64,000 nt of DNA from Tubulanus polymorphus (GCF_964204645.1 NC_134033.1:4622231-4686230); one strand, 5' to 3'. Numbered from the stretch's first letter, positions 8,952-20,400 are shown. Numbers and translations: made by a program. Notes: generated by a model not told the origin, from the letters alone.

Positions 8952-11900
8952 AGCTCGCTCAGAAACACGTGTCGCTTTCTGGGTTTAACAATCTAACTAA
9001 TAATGATCAAAAAATGACACATGAAACTAATGTTAATGCTGATTGTTTTTCGTCTGACTCTACTATTACCAATGATAGTTTTCTTAATGATGTTTTGAGT
9101 GGTCAGTCGCAAACTGTCCCACAGGAATCTGGCCATGTCGTGTTTTTGTCATCGAACGATGATTTTGTAAAACGAACTTCTGAGGGTGTTATTGCTTCTA
9201 ATGGTAGTTTTTCTAATAGTTTTACCGAAGAATGTAGTTTTAATGTTTTACCGTCAGATTCCAGTGTTACAGGAAAGACAGACCCATTGATTAAAGCTGA
9301 TGTTTGTTTGCCTCATCAAATTGTGAAAAGTAGAGTCAGTCGGAAAGATACTATGCACCATAAATCCACCCATGAGCGTTGTCACAGCAATAAAAATTAT
9401 CTAGGCCGCTGTCACAACAAATTGCCAACCCAACAGCCGACGGAGACCGACAATAAGTCTAATTCTGAACTTCATCCTCCGTCGAGTCAATTTCCAATAG
9501 TTCTTGCTTCGATAGGTAACATGGTTTATTCGAAGGTCAATGGTTCTCAGGTTGGTACTCTTATTGACAGTGGTGCTGCTATTTCGGTTATCAATAAGCG
9601 ATTTTTGGATCATAACCCAGGTCTTCAGGCACTTCCTATCCAAAGCAGTGACTACGCCTATGCAAATACAGCAAACGGCGGTAAATTATCTATTTTAGGT
9701 CGCATTAATTTACCTATCTTGATTGGAGAAGTCAGTGTGTCTCATCCGGTTTACATTGCTGATCCGTTGGAGTATGAACTCATTCTCGGTATAGATTTTA
9801 TGATGCTGAATGGTGCTATTCTCGATTATAGTCAGGGTACTTTATGCATTCAAGGTAGCAAGCCTATCAAACTCCGGCGACAGGTACCATTGAATGGAGC
9901 AAAAGCCGTCTGCACAGTAAACAATATTAGCATTCCTCCTATGTCCCAACAACTAATTTATGCAAACGTGCACGGAAAAATAAAGAACGGTACTACAGCC
10001 CTCATTGAACCATCTCCTGTGTTACCTCTACACACAGATGGCCTCATTGCAGGGAGAGCAGTAGTCACTGTCACTGATGGCAAGGTACCTGTCCCAGTTA
10101 TTGTTTCCTCTGTTACTAAGTCCTCGTCTACAGAAATGGCAGTTGCACACATTCATACCATCTCACATCTTGGTAGTATCTCAGCGCTTTCCGGAGGTAA
10201 ACGTTTTCCTCAACAGAAACCTATAACCCCAACTCCGCTTATTACCACACAACCAACACCTATCTCTGATACTATAGATTCTAACCAAGCTCTAGACGAT
10301 AATCAAAAGCACCAACTACAAAATCTTTTACACCGATACTCGGATATATTCGCTAGCAAAAACTCGGATTTAGGCAAAACCTCGATAGTCAAACATGAAA
10401 TTCATGTTAACAACCATCCACCAATAAAGCACAGCCCTTATCGTAAATCGCCTCCAATGAGGAAAATTGAGCAGGAATTAGTATCAGAGATGTTGGAAGC
10501 AAATATTATCAGGCCTAGCAATAGCGCATGGGCATCACCAACGGTTTTGATTCCTAAACCCGACGGTACATATAGGTTTTGCGTTGATTACAGAAAATTG
10601 AACAACGCAACCGTAAAGGATTCCTATCCTATCCCTAGGATCGATGATACCTTGGATTCATTGGGCCAGAAAAAGGCAAAATATTTCACTACGCTCGATT
10701 TGATGTCCGGATATTGGAACATTGAGATGCATGAAAATTCTAAGGACAAAACGGCATTTGTAACTCATTCTGGTCTATATGAATTTAACAAGTTAAGCTT
10801 CGGTCTGTGCAATGCCCCTAGTACTTTTCAGCGTTTGATGGAAACCCTGCTCCGGACACAACAGTGGGAAATTTGTTTAATTTATTTAGATGACGTAATC
10901 ATATTTTCTCCAACATTTGAGCAACATTTATTGGACATTGAATCAATCTTTCGGAAAATGCGGGCAGCTGGATTGAAACTCAAAATTTCAAAATGCAAAT
11001 TCGCCCAATTCTCAGTTAAATATCTAGGTCATATTGTATCTGCAGATGGTATTAGGCCCGATCCCTCAAAAACTGCTATTATTAATAATTACCCTGGTCC
11101 TCGGACACTCTCCGAGCTACGTACATTTATGGGAATCTGTACATACTATCGCCGTTTTGTAAATAATTTTGCCAAAATTGCCGTGCCCTTATATCGGCTC
11201 ACGAAAAAGGACGTTCCTTTTGATTTCAATTTCGAGTGTGTATCTGCTTTTAATCGCTTGAAAGAGGCCTTGATGAAGGAACCAGTTTTAGCTTTTCCCC
11301 GGTTTGATATCCCTTTTTCTATACATACTGATGCAAGTAATACTGGAATTGGCATGGTCCTTTCACAAACAATAGATGGCGAAGAACACCCCATATGTTT
11401 TGACGGCAGACCTTTAAATAAAGCAGAGTTGAACTATTCAACTACAGAAAAAGAATGCCTCGCTATTGTTCAAGGAATTCGTAAATTCAGACCCTATATA
11501 CATGGCAATCGTTTCGAGATAATTACAGACCACCACGCCCTCTCATGGCTCAGGAGTAACAAAAATGCTCCTGGTCGAATCGGGCGTTGGGCTCTGGAAT
11601 TACAGGATCTGGACTTTACGGTCACATACCGCAAGGGAAAAATCCACAACAATGCAGACACCCTTTCACGCTGTCCTTTCAACTCTGTTTGCACCATATC
11701 ATTATATAACGAGGTCTCCTTAAAACAACCGGGTCGTAACGCACTGTCCGATTCTGATCATTGCAGTTTCACTGAGGTCTGTACAATTTGTGATCCGATT
11801 GTCGACGTAACGGATATTCGGAGACAACAAGAAAAGGATGATTGGGCGGGAAAAATGTTATCGTATCTCGAGTCAAAAACCCTCCCCATCGATGAGAAAG

Positions 11901-13345
11901 AGGCTCGAGATATCGCCCTCCATTCTGACCATTATTTTGTCGGCAATGGAAAGCTGCTCTATCATGTGTGGAACCACAAAAAGACCAAGGAGCCAAAGGC
12001 TATTCAACTGTACCTTCCTGAGACCCTTATTCCGGATGTACTCACTGCATGTCACGATTCATCAATTGGTGGTCATTATTGTTTCAAGAAAACCTTGGGT
12101 GTCATTCAAAAACGATATTTCTGGTTAGGAATGACACGGGATATATGCAATTGGATTGAAACGTGCAGTGAGTGCAACAGCAAGAAGGTTCCCACTAGGT
12201 CCACGCGGCCACCACTCGTCCCTATGCCCATCGCCGAAAGACCTTTTGACCGATTAGGGGTTGATTGTGTCGGTCCGCTTCCAGAGACGTCATCAGGTCA
12301 AAAGTATATCGTCGTTTTCATGGATTATCTAACTCATTGGCCCGAAGCTTTCGCAACGAAATCCATCGAAGCCCCAGAGGTTGCAAATCTCCTATTTAAC
12401 GAGATTCTTTGCAGGCATGGATGTCCACGAGTTTTGCATTCTGACCGAGGCACCAATTTTCTATCTGAAGTGGTTAAATCTGTTTGTAAACAAATGGGTA
12501 CATCTCAAACCCATACTAGCAGTTTTCATCCCCAATGTGATGGTCTTGTGGAAAAGTTTAATGGTACACTGGTTACTCGGCTAGCATTTCAGGCTAATGT
12601 CCGTCAGACCGACTGGGACAAATTTATACCGGCAGCTTTATTTTCCTATCGAGTTAGCCCCAGTATGTCTACAAAAATTTCGCCGTTCCAGATGCTCTAT
12701 GGCCGTAAACCAGTCCTACCTATCGATTCAGCCCTCTTACTCCCAGCTTCTAAACTCGTAGCGCACAGCCATGAAGAATATTTACAGACCTTACAACAAA
12801 AATTCCAATTAATCCACACAGAAGCCATTGCTAACCAACTTACTAGTCAGGATAAAATGAAAGCCCAGTATGACAAGAAATCACGTGATATCAGTTTTGA
12901 AATTGGCGAAAAAGTTTATTTGTATAAGCCTAAGATCAGTCGTAACGGCCTATCTAAAAAGTTAATGCACCCCTACACGGGACCGTACATTATACATGAT
13001 AAAATTCCAGCCGGAAATTTAAAACCCGTTACGTATAAGTTACAAACATTGGACGGTAAACTCTTGTCATCGTCTGAGCATGCCAGTAAATTAAAGAAAT
13101 TTTTAGGGCCTGAGTCAAGACTGATAAAAGATCATCCTAAACCTGCAACACTGGAACCAGATCAGTTTCTCGTGGAGAAAATACTAGCAAAAAGGAGTTA
13201 TGCCAAGAAAACATACTATCTGATTCGCTGGCTGGGCTTTCCTCCGTCAGAAGATAGTTGGGAACCAGAAGAAAACATCGATGACCCCAACCTCATCAGG
13301 CAATTTAATGCTACTCACAATCCGCGGGCTCGATATATTCATTAG
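8924..13345 (+). CDS. pol: Pol polyprotein of the gypsy element (PR-RT-RNaseH-IN-chromodomain)
   Basis: The frame opens at 8924 after a stop and has no ATG near its start, so it is probably made by ribosomal frameshifting from gag. Counting residues from 8969, the aspartic protease has DSGAA near 200. Reverse transcriptase has YLDD near 639 and RNase H has TDASNTG near 787 and DHHALSWL. The integrase HHCC finger starts near 1029 and the DDE residues lie near 1098, 1158 and 1194. A chromodomain (YYLIRWLGFPPSEDSWEPEENI) lies near 1400-1450. All key motifs are intact. The chromodomain places it with chromovirus-like Ty3/gypsy elements. Confidence 0.95.
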   Translation, partial: SKHSRFGKLKLAQKHVSLSGFNNLTNNDQKMTHETNVNADCFSSDSTITNDSFLNDVLSGQSQTVPQESGHVVFLSSNDDFVKRTSEGVIASNGSFSNSFTEECSFNVLPSDSSVTGKTDPLIKADVCLPHQIVKSRVSRKDTMHHKSTHERCHSNKNYLGRCHNKLPTQQPTETDNKSNSELHPPSSQFPIVLASIGNMVYSKVNGSQVGTLIDSGAAISVINKRFLDHNPGLQALPIQSSDYAYANTANGGKLSILGRINLPILIGEVSVSHPVYIADPLEYELILGIDFMMLNGAILDYSQGTLCIQGSKPIKLRRQVPLNGAKAVCTVNNISIPPMSQQLIYANVHGKIKNGTTALIEPSPVLPLHTDGLIAGRAVVTVTDGKVPVPVIVSSVTKSSSTEMAVAHIHTISHLGSISALSGGKRFPQQKPITPTPLITTQPTPISDTIDSNQALDDNQKHQLQNLLHRYSDIFASKNSDLGKTSIVKHEIHVNNHPPIKHSPYRKSPPMRKIEQELVSEMLEANIIRPSNSAWASPTVLIPKPDGTYRFCVDYRKLNNATVKDSYPIPRIDDTLDSLGQKKAKYFTTLDLMSGYWNIEMHENSKDKTAFVTHSGLYEFNKLSFGLCNAPSTFQRLMETLLRTQQWEICLIYLDDVIIFSPTFEQHLLDIESIFRKMRAAGLKLKISKCKFAQFSVKYLGHIVSADGIRPDPSKTAIINNYPGPRTLSELRTFMGICTYYRRFVNNFAKIAVPLYRLTKKDVPFDFNFECVSAFNRLKEALMKEPVLAFPRFDIPFSIHTDASNTGIGMVLSQTIDGEEHPICFDGRPLNKAELNYSTTEKECLAIVQGIRKFRPYIHGNRFEIITDHHALSWLRSNKNAPGRIGRWALELQDLDFTVTYRKGKIHNNADTLSRCPFNSVCTISLYNEVSLKQPGRNALSDSDHCSFTEVCTICDPIVDVTDIRRQQEKDDWAGKMLSYLESKTLPIDEKEARDIALHSDHYFVGNGKLLYHVWNHKKTKEPKAIQLYLPETLIPDVLTACHDSSIGGHYCFKKTLGVIQKRYFWLGMTRDICNWIETCSECNSKKVPTRSTRPPLVPMPIAERPFDRLGVDCVGPLPETSSGQKYIVVFMDYLTHWPEAFATKSIEAPEVANLLFNEILCRHGCPRVLHSDRGTNFLSEVVKSVCKQMGTSQTHTSSFHPQCDGLVEKFNGTLVTRLAFQANVRQTDWDKFIPAALFSYRVSPSMSTKISPFQMLYGRKPVLPIDSALLLPASKLVAHSHEEYLQTLQQKFQLIHTEAIANQLTSQDKMKAQYDKKSRDISFEIGEKVYLYKPKISRNGLSKKLMHPYTGPYIIHDKIPAGNLKPVTYKLQTLDGKLLSSSEHASKLKKFLGPESRLIKDHPKPATLEPDQFLVEKILAKRSYAKKTYYLIRWLGFPPSEDSWEPEENIDDPNLIRQFNATHNPRARYIH

Positions 13346-13901
13346 CTCTTTGTTTCGATATACTGTTCCGTTGAATTACACAACAACGCCCAGCTCGGAC
13401 AAATCTACTCACGATCTGTTAATAGAGATAATTAAGACCGATCATTTCATCCTTGCATTTTCAATTGTATTATTTTTATTCGTAATAAGAACTGTTGCTT
13501 GCGACATAGCAAAATGTGTCGTGACGGTAAAAAGGCTTTGCAAAATCAAATTATTCGCGCATGGTACCGAGATCACGAGATTACGAGCATCAAAAATGGA
13601 CCAACAAGTGCATGTGAAATTACAAACCTTGCCTGGTTGTGTCCATAGTTATAAGTTAGTCGGAGAAACTGCGCCAATCGAAATAAGTAATGTCGTCTAT
13701 TGCCCACGTCCGAAGATCGATTGTAACTGGGGAAGTCTACGCGTCGTTCACGTGGAATCGGATCTAGAAATGGAGCTCCCACGACAAATACCCGTTTCCT
13801 GGATACAAGCGCTATCGTTTCGGTCCTTGACGGCCACACCAAAAATGGACGTTCAATTAGACATACGCGACATTAATACACGAGATATACAAGTGGTGTG
13901 A
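13281..13901 (+). CDS. Third open frame of the gypsy element, one membrane segment
   Basis: 206 codons overlapping the end of pol, open to 13901. One strong hydrophobic segment lies at about residues 57-70 (ILAFSIVLFLFVI). It is followed by a Cys- and Lys-containing region and a soluble C-terminal half without recognised motifs. The first part of the frame is simply the shadow of pol, so the real start may be a later ATG or a spliced exon. Position after pol equals that of env in some gypsy elements, but no fusion peptide or env motif is seen. Function unknown. Confidence 0.5.
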   Translation: MTPTSSGNLMLLTIRGLDIFISSLFRYTVPLNYTTTPSSDKSTHDLLIEIIKTDHFILAFSIVLFLFVIRTVACDIAKCVVTVKRLCKIKLFAHGTEITRLRASKMDQQVHVKLQTLPGCVHSYKLVGETAPIEISNVVYCPRPKIDCNWGSLRVVHVESDLEMELPRQIPVSWIQALSFRSLTATPKMDVQLDIRDINTRDIQVV

Positions 13902-14484
13902 CCGCGGTTTCAGTTATTTTTAATCACGCCATATTCAACTTACATATTATACGTTTTGTATTTTCATATTTTTCTTCTTATTGTGTATCATTAATAATTT
14001 TTTTGTTTCCTCGTAATCGGTTATTGTAACTTTAATAGTGTATGATTGGTAAAATTCAGTTTTAATTTAATAAAGGATATTCAATCTAGTATCGATCACC
14101 AGCCGTAAGTGGATGTAGAGGTTATGGACGTGAACGGCGAGAGTATAGGAATCGTTGAAAGGCATTTGGTATCAGTTATACTGGGTTATATTTTATTTAT
14201 GCATTATTCTATTTGTTGATAATCTATGATAATTGTAATTTACTTATTTCGTTAATTTACTTCATCCGTCTTTGGGTACTCAGTTTCTTTTATATTTGGC
14301 ATATTCGTTATCTTTATCTACATATGTATTTTATATTATTACCTTTTTTTGTTTATGTAAATTGTTTTTTTTTTTTGTATTTAAAATTCTTTTTTTAACC
14401 ACCCTTTCCTCAACTATAAAACTTGTATAATGTATATTTCATTTTAATGTAATTTTTTTATTTGTAAGTTCGAGTCGAACTTTT
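13902..14484. other. 3' untranslated region of the gypsy element
   Basis: About 580 bp with no supported gene, T-rich on the plus strand, leading up to the purine tract. Confidence 0.7.
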
Positions 14485-14498
14485 AAGAAAGGGGAGGG
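14485..14498 (+). promoter_or_regulatory. Polypurine tract
   Basis: AAGAAAGGGGAGGG lies directly before the 3' LTR, as needed for plus-strand priming. Confidence 0.85.
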
Positions 14499-14501
14499 CT
14501 A

Positions 14502-14834
14502 TGTTAGGCATAAGCCGTATTTACTATATATTTGTTAAGCTTCTTATAGTCTTAGTATTATAGTCATGGAGATGGTCAAACAGATTATGCGCGATTAGCA
14601 TGATCAGGCAGTCGTTGACCAACTCCATGACTACACAGTATTTGTTTATACTTTCATTGAAATGTATAAAATGGATTTGTAATATGGTTTCGGGGTCACT
14701 CTCGATCTGACTCTCGATTCGACACTTTCACTATCGTCAATAAACTGGAATCATCATCATACTCGTAAACTAACGTGTCTCTTTGCGGATCGATCTTGGT
14801 TGTTTGGAGGATTCAGGAATCTTAAAGTTTTACA
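14502..14834 (+). repeat. 3' LTR of the gypsy element
   Basis: 333 bp, TG...CA, one substitution from the 5' LTR. TATA at 14665-14671 and AATAAA at 14739-14744. Followed by the ATCA target duplication. Confidence 0.95.
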
Positions 14835-14838
14835 ATCA

Positions 14839-15542
14839 TATAATAATTAAAATCCTTGATTGTATTGAGTTTGAATTATACTTGAAATATTTTCATCAGT
14901 TACTGTATCATATTCTAAACATATATTCGATAATTTATAACTCCTATCTTTATTAACGCTAGATATTACAATTTCATTTACAGGAGCAAATGTTATTTCG
15001 AATATAACATCTTCTTGAATTGCATATTTATATAAAGGTGCATTGTTATTTATCAATTCAAAGTCTAATGGAATTTTATATTTGCTTCCATATATACTTT
15101 TTATCAATTTATCTACAGCATTAGTTAATATTGCATTATGCGCTTCTGATCTTAATTTATTTTGGTTTTCTGATTGGATTCCTTGAAATATCATATTATT
15201 TCTATTTTCTTTAGTTAACCATAAATCTTTATAATGCATAAATAAATTATAATCATCTAATGTTTCTGGACCAATCTTTATTGTTAACTTTTTAATCAAA
15301 TACCTTCCAACATTATCAACAACATTATTATTATTATTACCGATTACTTTTATATCGGCTGATAAATAAATACTATTTGGAACATAAAAAGTATTTTGTG
15401 TTAATCTCGGAATTCTAACATATAAAGTTTCATCGGGATTAATATTAGAAGGGTTATGAGTAATTATATGATGTGATCTTTCTGATTTAATAGCATTAGA
15501 TATTCTATGATTCTTAGAAGGATTGATATAACTCCCACTCAT
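14839..15542 (-). pseudogene. Polinton major capsid protein, N-terminal part
   Basis: 231 residues from ATG 15542, with the N-terminal jelly-roll region of the Polinton capsid protein (DETLYVRIPRLTQNTFYVPN, then GRYLIKKLTIKIGPETLDDY). A TAA stop at about 14844-14846 lies only a few bases before the gypsy insertion point. The frame after that stop is the same frame that continues at 6676-6142. So besides the insertion, the gene carries an in-frame stop next to it. The order of the two events cannot be told. Confidence 0.85.
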
Positions 15543-15566
15543 TTATTTATTTAACAAAAAAATTAA

Positions 15567-16930
15567 TTATTTATTTTTTATCATGTTTACTAGCCCAAAA
15601 ATAATAGCACTTACAACTGTAATTAAAAATAAAATAATATGTTCAGCAGCAAAGTTAATAATGTTTCCTGTTTTTTTATATAAAACCAACAATTGATGCA
15701 ATAATTCCGGGTAATGCTGCAGCAGATTTTTTAGATAGTTCTCATAAATATTTTGCTAATTTCTTTAAACCATCCTTAACTTTAGCTTGTATAGAATTAT
15801 TATCTGGAGGTTTATGCGGTTTATTGGGAGTAGGAGTAGATTTCAAAGCATTTCATATAGCTAAACCAATTGTTGTAAATAACATAGTTACAGCTGTTAG
15901 AATTGAAAGAATTGTTATTCCTTCAAACTGGAATAATAATTTTATTCAATCTTTCAATAATATTTTAGAATCTGGTTTTATCAACAAATCTTTAAAAACA
16001 TATTTTAATCTTTTAAATTTACTACCATATTCTTTTAATAATATATCTCTTTCACCTTTCAGTACTTCTAAATTATCTTTTAAATTATAAATTTCTTTTT
16101 CTAAATATGTATTTCTTTTTTTGAATTCGATTTCTTCAATAACTTTATTATCTCTATCTAATTTTAATTGTTCTATTTCTTTATTTTTATCAGTTAATTC
16201 TTTTTCTAAAGTTCTAATTTTAAAATCTCTTATACTTTTATCATGCGCAATTTTATCAGATGCAAGTCTTATACTAATAATTTCTCTAATTGCTTTATCA
16301 GAAAATATATCTAAATCTTCTAATTCTTGATCTGTTGCATCAATTAATTTATTCGGTAAAAGTTTTTCAATTGGAACTTTATTTGATTTAAGTTTACTAG
16401 TTTTGGAAGTTATATTTTGTTCGGAAGTTGTTTCTGTTTCTTGATTATCATCGATTATTTTAAATAAGTCATCAATTTTTTGACTAAATACTCTTATATT
16501 ATCCTTTCTTTCTTCTTGTGTAACATCAGTTATTTCATTACTATTACTTAATTTTATCTGGTTTTAACTTAAGCAAAGTTGATTCCGCTAATATTTTATT
16601 TAGTCTTGCTCTTTGATCAGTGATATCAATATAATAATCACCATCCAAATGATAATAATATTTACCTTTAAAAAGTTTTAAATCTTTTACTAAAAGTCTG
16701 GCGCCTCTGTTATTCATATTATATCCAGATCTTTCAAATGCAGGTTGGAATTTATGTGTAAATTCTTTATATTCTAAATCTTGTTTTGATAAACCTTGAT
16801 TTTCATTTTCAGGAGCTATTCTCGATCTAGTTCTGTTATCATGTTCATCTGTTGATGGGGCGGCAACAACTCCAGGCGGAGGAACTGCGGCATCAATTGG
16901 AATTGATGCAGCATTGTTTGCTAGAGATCT
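15567..16930 (-). pseudogene. Decayed Polinton coiled-coil/membrane protein gene
   Basis: Minus-strand translation gives one continuous protein-like product across several breaks. It starts truncated near 16930 and a frame change occurs near 16545. A long charged coiled coil follows at about 16100-16330. Three in-frame TGA codons then occur, and a second frame change falls in an A-run near 15680. The C-terminal part has two hydrophobic segments, with a SAAALPGIIASIVGF segment typical of a Polinton structural protein, and ends at 15567. The plus-strand frames at 15824-16330 are shadows of it. The name of the family is uncertain. Confidence 0.65.
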
Positions 16931-16972
16931 TCACAATATGGAAGCTGTCGAATTTCATGTATAAGCTGATTA

Positions 16973-17147
16973 CAGTCAACCCCCAATATACCGCCCTCCG
17001 ATTAGGCGGCACCCCTGCTTAAGGCCATGTTTTTCTCTCGGATATTTTTAATTAAATACATGAAAATCATCCCCGATATAACACCATACTGTCTATACCG
17101 CCAAAAGCGTTAAGTACCAATGTGGGTGTTATAGCGAGGGTTGACTG
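16973..17147. mobile_element. Short pogo/Tc1-mariner-like MITE
   Basis: About 175 bp, flanked by TA on both sides (16971-16972 and 17148-17149). Ends are inverted repeats starting CAGTCAACCC, matching the pattern of pogo-like elements. There is no coding capacity. It lies just outside the broken right edge of the Polinton. Confidence 0.75.
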
Positions 17148-17462
17148 TATAATCAATGTTGTGTAAGAACAAAGAAAACATAAATAGTAAATCTGCTTTA
17201 CGATTGCTGGATTTGGACTTGTTTAATTAGTACTCCTTAATATTTGGATAATTCGCCTCTTCTCTCTGTTTAGAATGTGTGATTTTATTTTCATATATAC
17301 GTTTCCATGGTTACTGTTGTCCTAATACATGGTGATAGGCGTAATTGCTGTTGTATTTCAATAATTTCTGAGATAGAAATGTTAAAGGGGAGGTCCCAGG
17401 AACCAGGGTAGAATTTGGTCATGTCATGGATTTTTATTTTCTTGATTTTGAATGAAACCCTA

Positions 17463-20400
17463 GGGGCCGTCCATAAAGTACGTACGCATGAAAATGGCAG
17501 AAATTTAGTGGTCCTTCCTTTTGTACGCATGACGTACGAATCTGTTTTGTGCTCCTACCTTACGTACGTGAAAAATTAAAAAATCATTGGAGTACGTTAG
17601 ATATTATGAATCACTGCAGTTTACTCCAAAACGTAAGACATCGATCTTTGCAACGTTTCTTTATCAGCGAATAAACTTAAGACATGATTGTAGAAAGAAA
17701 AGGTAGAACATTTATTCAAATAAACGTTAAACACTATTATGCATGTACCCGGTATCGTAGGCGGGAAATTCCCAGTACCGCGTTGCGTCGCTCTATAAAG
17801 AATGTGTAACTGTACTGAGATAATAAACTATTGGTTTAAAACAATTTATGGCCTATTTTTTTCAGTTGTATAGGGTCCATTGGTTCTGTAATGCATCAGA
17901 TACATTTCGGTAGACACGGACATCAGTGTCTGTCTCTTAACTTCTGAAGTATCTCCTGAATCCGGATGATCCTCTCCTGATTAAGGCTCATCGTCATCGA
18001 TACGTTCTAGAGGGATATCGTCATCCGGGGACTCCTCGTCATTGTTTTCAACTAAGGGAGGCTCTATCCTGTGAATTACCTTATGCCGATTAACGGCTGC
18101 ATGACTCGGGAAATAAACACCACATTTCTGGCAAATGCGGTCCTGTAGATTTTTGGCTGCCGGGCAATACAAGTCGTATGGAATTTCCCAACCCTTTTCT
18201 ATGTACTTTTCTGCCGACTCGGGATTGACCTTGATTGCATTACGTTGCCACTAATTCGCAAAATTCATTTTGTTGCTGACAGTAATATCCTCAGGATTAG
18301 GGACTTCTATCCCGGAATTCACCTGGACCATGGGGTAGGGAGGTGGGAAGAAGCGAGTGGGCATTACATCCAGCCAGTTAGTGCGCCAGACACAACATTC
18401 GGGGTTTTGACATTTTACAATTTGTAACATGTACTGGCTTACACGCATGTGTTTTACAAGCCAATCTTGAGATAGAGCTAGGGGATCAATATCTAGTGTA
18501 CCAGTACCAGGGTTTATGTACTCTGCCGTCACAGGGTGCTTGTCAATCACCAATTTTGACCAAACCTCGCCCAACGTGGTACCAGCTTTTTGAAATTGGC
18601 TTTTTCAAGGTGTTCGTCTATGTTTTACCATTGTTCAAATGTGAGCCATAATGATCATGTGGTAGAACCAGACCCGATAGTTCTTTGGATAGACAAGCCA
18701 TTCGACGTTCAACGGGATTGTAGGCTGAGCGGCCAGATGCAAATGTAGCAACCACGTAAACATCTAAATTGTACTCAATAAATCTGCCCACAGCTAAAAT
18801 ATGGGCTTTGGGAAAACGTGGATTTTCATCCGGCCCACCATCGCACGAAATGACAAATATTGGTTTCAATTGCCCATCTGAATTGATAATAGTAGATTTG
18901 AATTCATTAGATTTGATCACTGTTTTCAAATCAAAACCATGGGTATATGCAGAGGAGCTGTCATGTTTTCCACTACGGATCGCAATGTAAGTTGGACCAG
19001 AATATGTTACAGCATTTTTGTCTTGCAAATTTGGGGCTATGGTACACCCTGCATATACCGATGGTATCAATTTATGTTTCTCCGCGACTACAAAATCGTG
19101 GTCTGGTAGGCAAACCCGATATTCCATGGACATTAACAGGGCCCTTTTTTATTGGCAGCGGTAATTCCTGTAGGTACCCTCGCCTTGTCATCCATGCTAA
19201 GCCATGTAGCTGAATTAGGCCCCATCATTGCACAGGCTTCCCGAATATGGTTAATGAAAGTCCAGGAAAAGTTTGCTGCAACATGTTTTTTAGGTTCGTT
19301 GCCCTGCGCTTTCGCCAATTTTACAGGCACAGTCTCCACATGGCGCTCCCCTTCAGATGTTACACTTGACCGTGGTTGAAGACGGAGATATGCAGCTGCA
19401 CGATATATTGTGTATCCTGATTTGTGTAACTCGAGCGTAAGGTCATCGAGCGTTCTACAAGAGCTTAAAACCTCACACCTGCGCCGAGAATCAGCTGCAC
19501 CAGGCTGAGAAGCAATTGAAATGATTGTGCCCAATAAGCCAGGCTGGTCACGTTCAACACGTGGCCTGCCAAACTCGGGACGGTTGAACTTTTTTTAACT
19601 TTGCCCCTGCTTCAGGATGTTTGTTTGTGATATCGTCCATTACACTTTTTTCTCACTCCGGAATTTCCTCATACGCTCTGCTTCTAGCTGTAGACGACGT
19701 AGATTAGTTTTTTTTTCTCAAGGTCAGACTTAAGTGTTTTTTTTCTGCCGTCATCAGGTAAAATACCAGCATCCCCAAGTGTGTATAGAGCTACCAATTG
19801 ACCCTGCATGTCATCAATTTGGCCTTGCAGTTCATCTTGTTTAGGCTTTTCCCGGACCACCCGATCATCTAAAAAATCCAAATTTTTTACCCATTTTTGA
19901 AAATTGTTCAATGGTTTAATACTTGCAACCTTTGCCCGTAAAAATATAGCTCTTAAACACTCCGACAGTCACGTTCAATGATGGGCGTACTTTACTTTCA
20001 AAGAAATTACAGCATTAAACATGGCTTGCTATTCATATACAAGACTTTATCTCAGCCTCCCTCCCACCTATGATGTAGCAAAAAACTCACCTTTTTTGTC
20101 ATCAGATGCCTGCGGAGATGCTTGAACCGTCGGTAGATCTACCCTCGGAACTTTTGCTGGAGGTTCCGCTGATGAGGGTGCAATGTGACCGGCTGCTGAC
20201 GTAGTACTGCTCGTTTTTGGTACCGACGTAGTTGGTCCGGCACCCCAGAAAGTGATTGCTTTAAATTTGCGTTTACTGATAATCCCCTTCATATCTTTTA
20301 CGTGTTGCTTTCTGCTATTATCGTCACTTAAAGACCTCCATAAATTCTGTCCATCGGACAGTTTTTTTGAGGGATAAGCCTCTTTGAAGACGGCTATGAA

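Larger units (their letters stand above)
6677..14834 (+). mobile_element. Full-length Ty3/gypsy LTR retrotransposon with chromodomain integrase
   Basis: 8158 bp, flanked by a 4-bp ATCA duplication (6673-6676 and 14835-14838). Two 333-bp LTRs begin TG and end CA and differ by one substitution (C/A at about 6908 and 14733). A primer binding site follows the 5' LTR and a purine tract precedes the 3' LTR. Inside are gag, pol and a third frame. All frames are open, so the copy is young and may be mobile. It is inserted in opposite orientation into the Polinton capsid gene. Confidence 0.95.
1..16930 (-). mobile_element. Truncated Polinton/Maverick element, interrupted by a gypsy retrotransposon
   Basis: An AT-rich block whose genes are all on the minus strand and closely packed. 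Packaging ATPase, retroviral-like integrase with chromodomain and double-jelly-roll capsid protein together define a Polinton. No family B polymerase, cysteine protease or minor capsid gene is visible, and no terminal inverted repeat pair was found. The right edge near 16930 is abrupt: the coiled-coil gene loses its reading frame and composition changes. The left edge may lie outside the window. Lesions in integrase, capsid and coiled-coil genes show the copy is dead. The 6677-14834 interval is a later insertion. Confidence 0.88.

Noticed and set aside
9401-12584. Several short frames inside the pol gene on both strands
   Set aside because: Shadows of pol in other frames.
15824-16330. Two plus-strand frames in the Polinton
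   Set aside because: They are the antisense of the coiled-coil gene, which explains their Ser/Leu-rich make-up.
1-16930. An active virus-like Polinton
   Set aside because: Integrase, capsid and coiled-coil genes are broken and polymerase and protease are missing.
15567-16930. Alternative genetic code (TGA as Trp) as main explanation
   Set aside because: Other genes of the element use TGG, the gene also has frame changes and is 5'-truncated.
18245-19379. Plus-strand frames within the DNA transposon
   Set aside because: Antisense of the transposase, whose motifs are on the minus strand.
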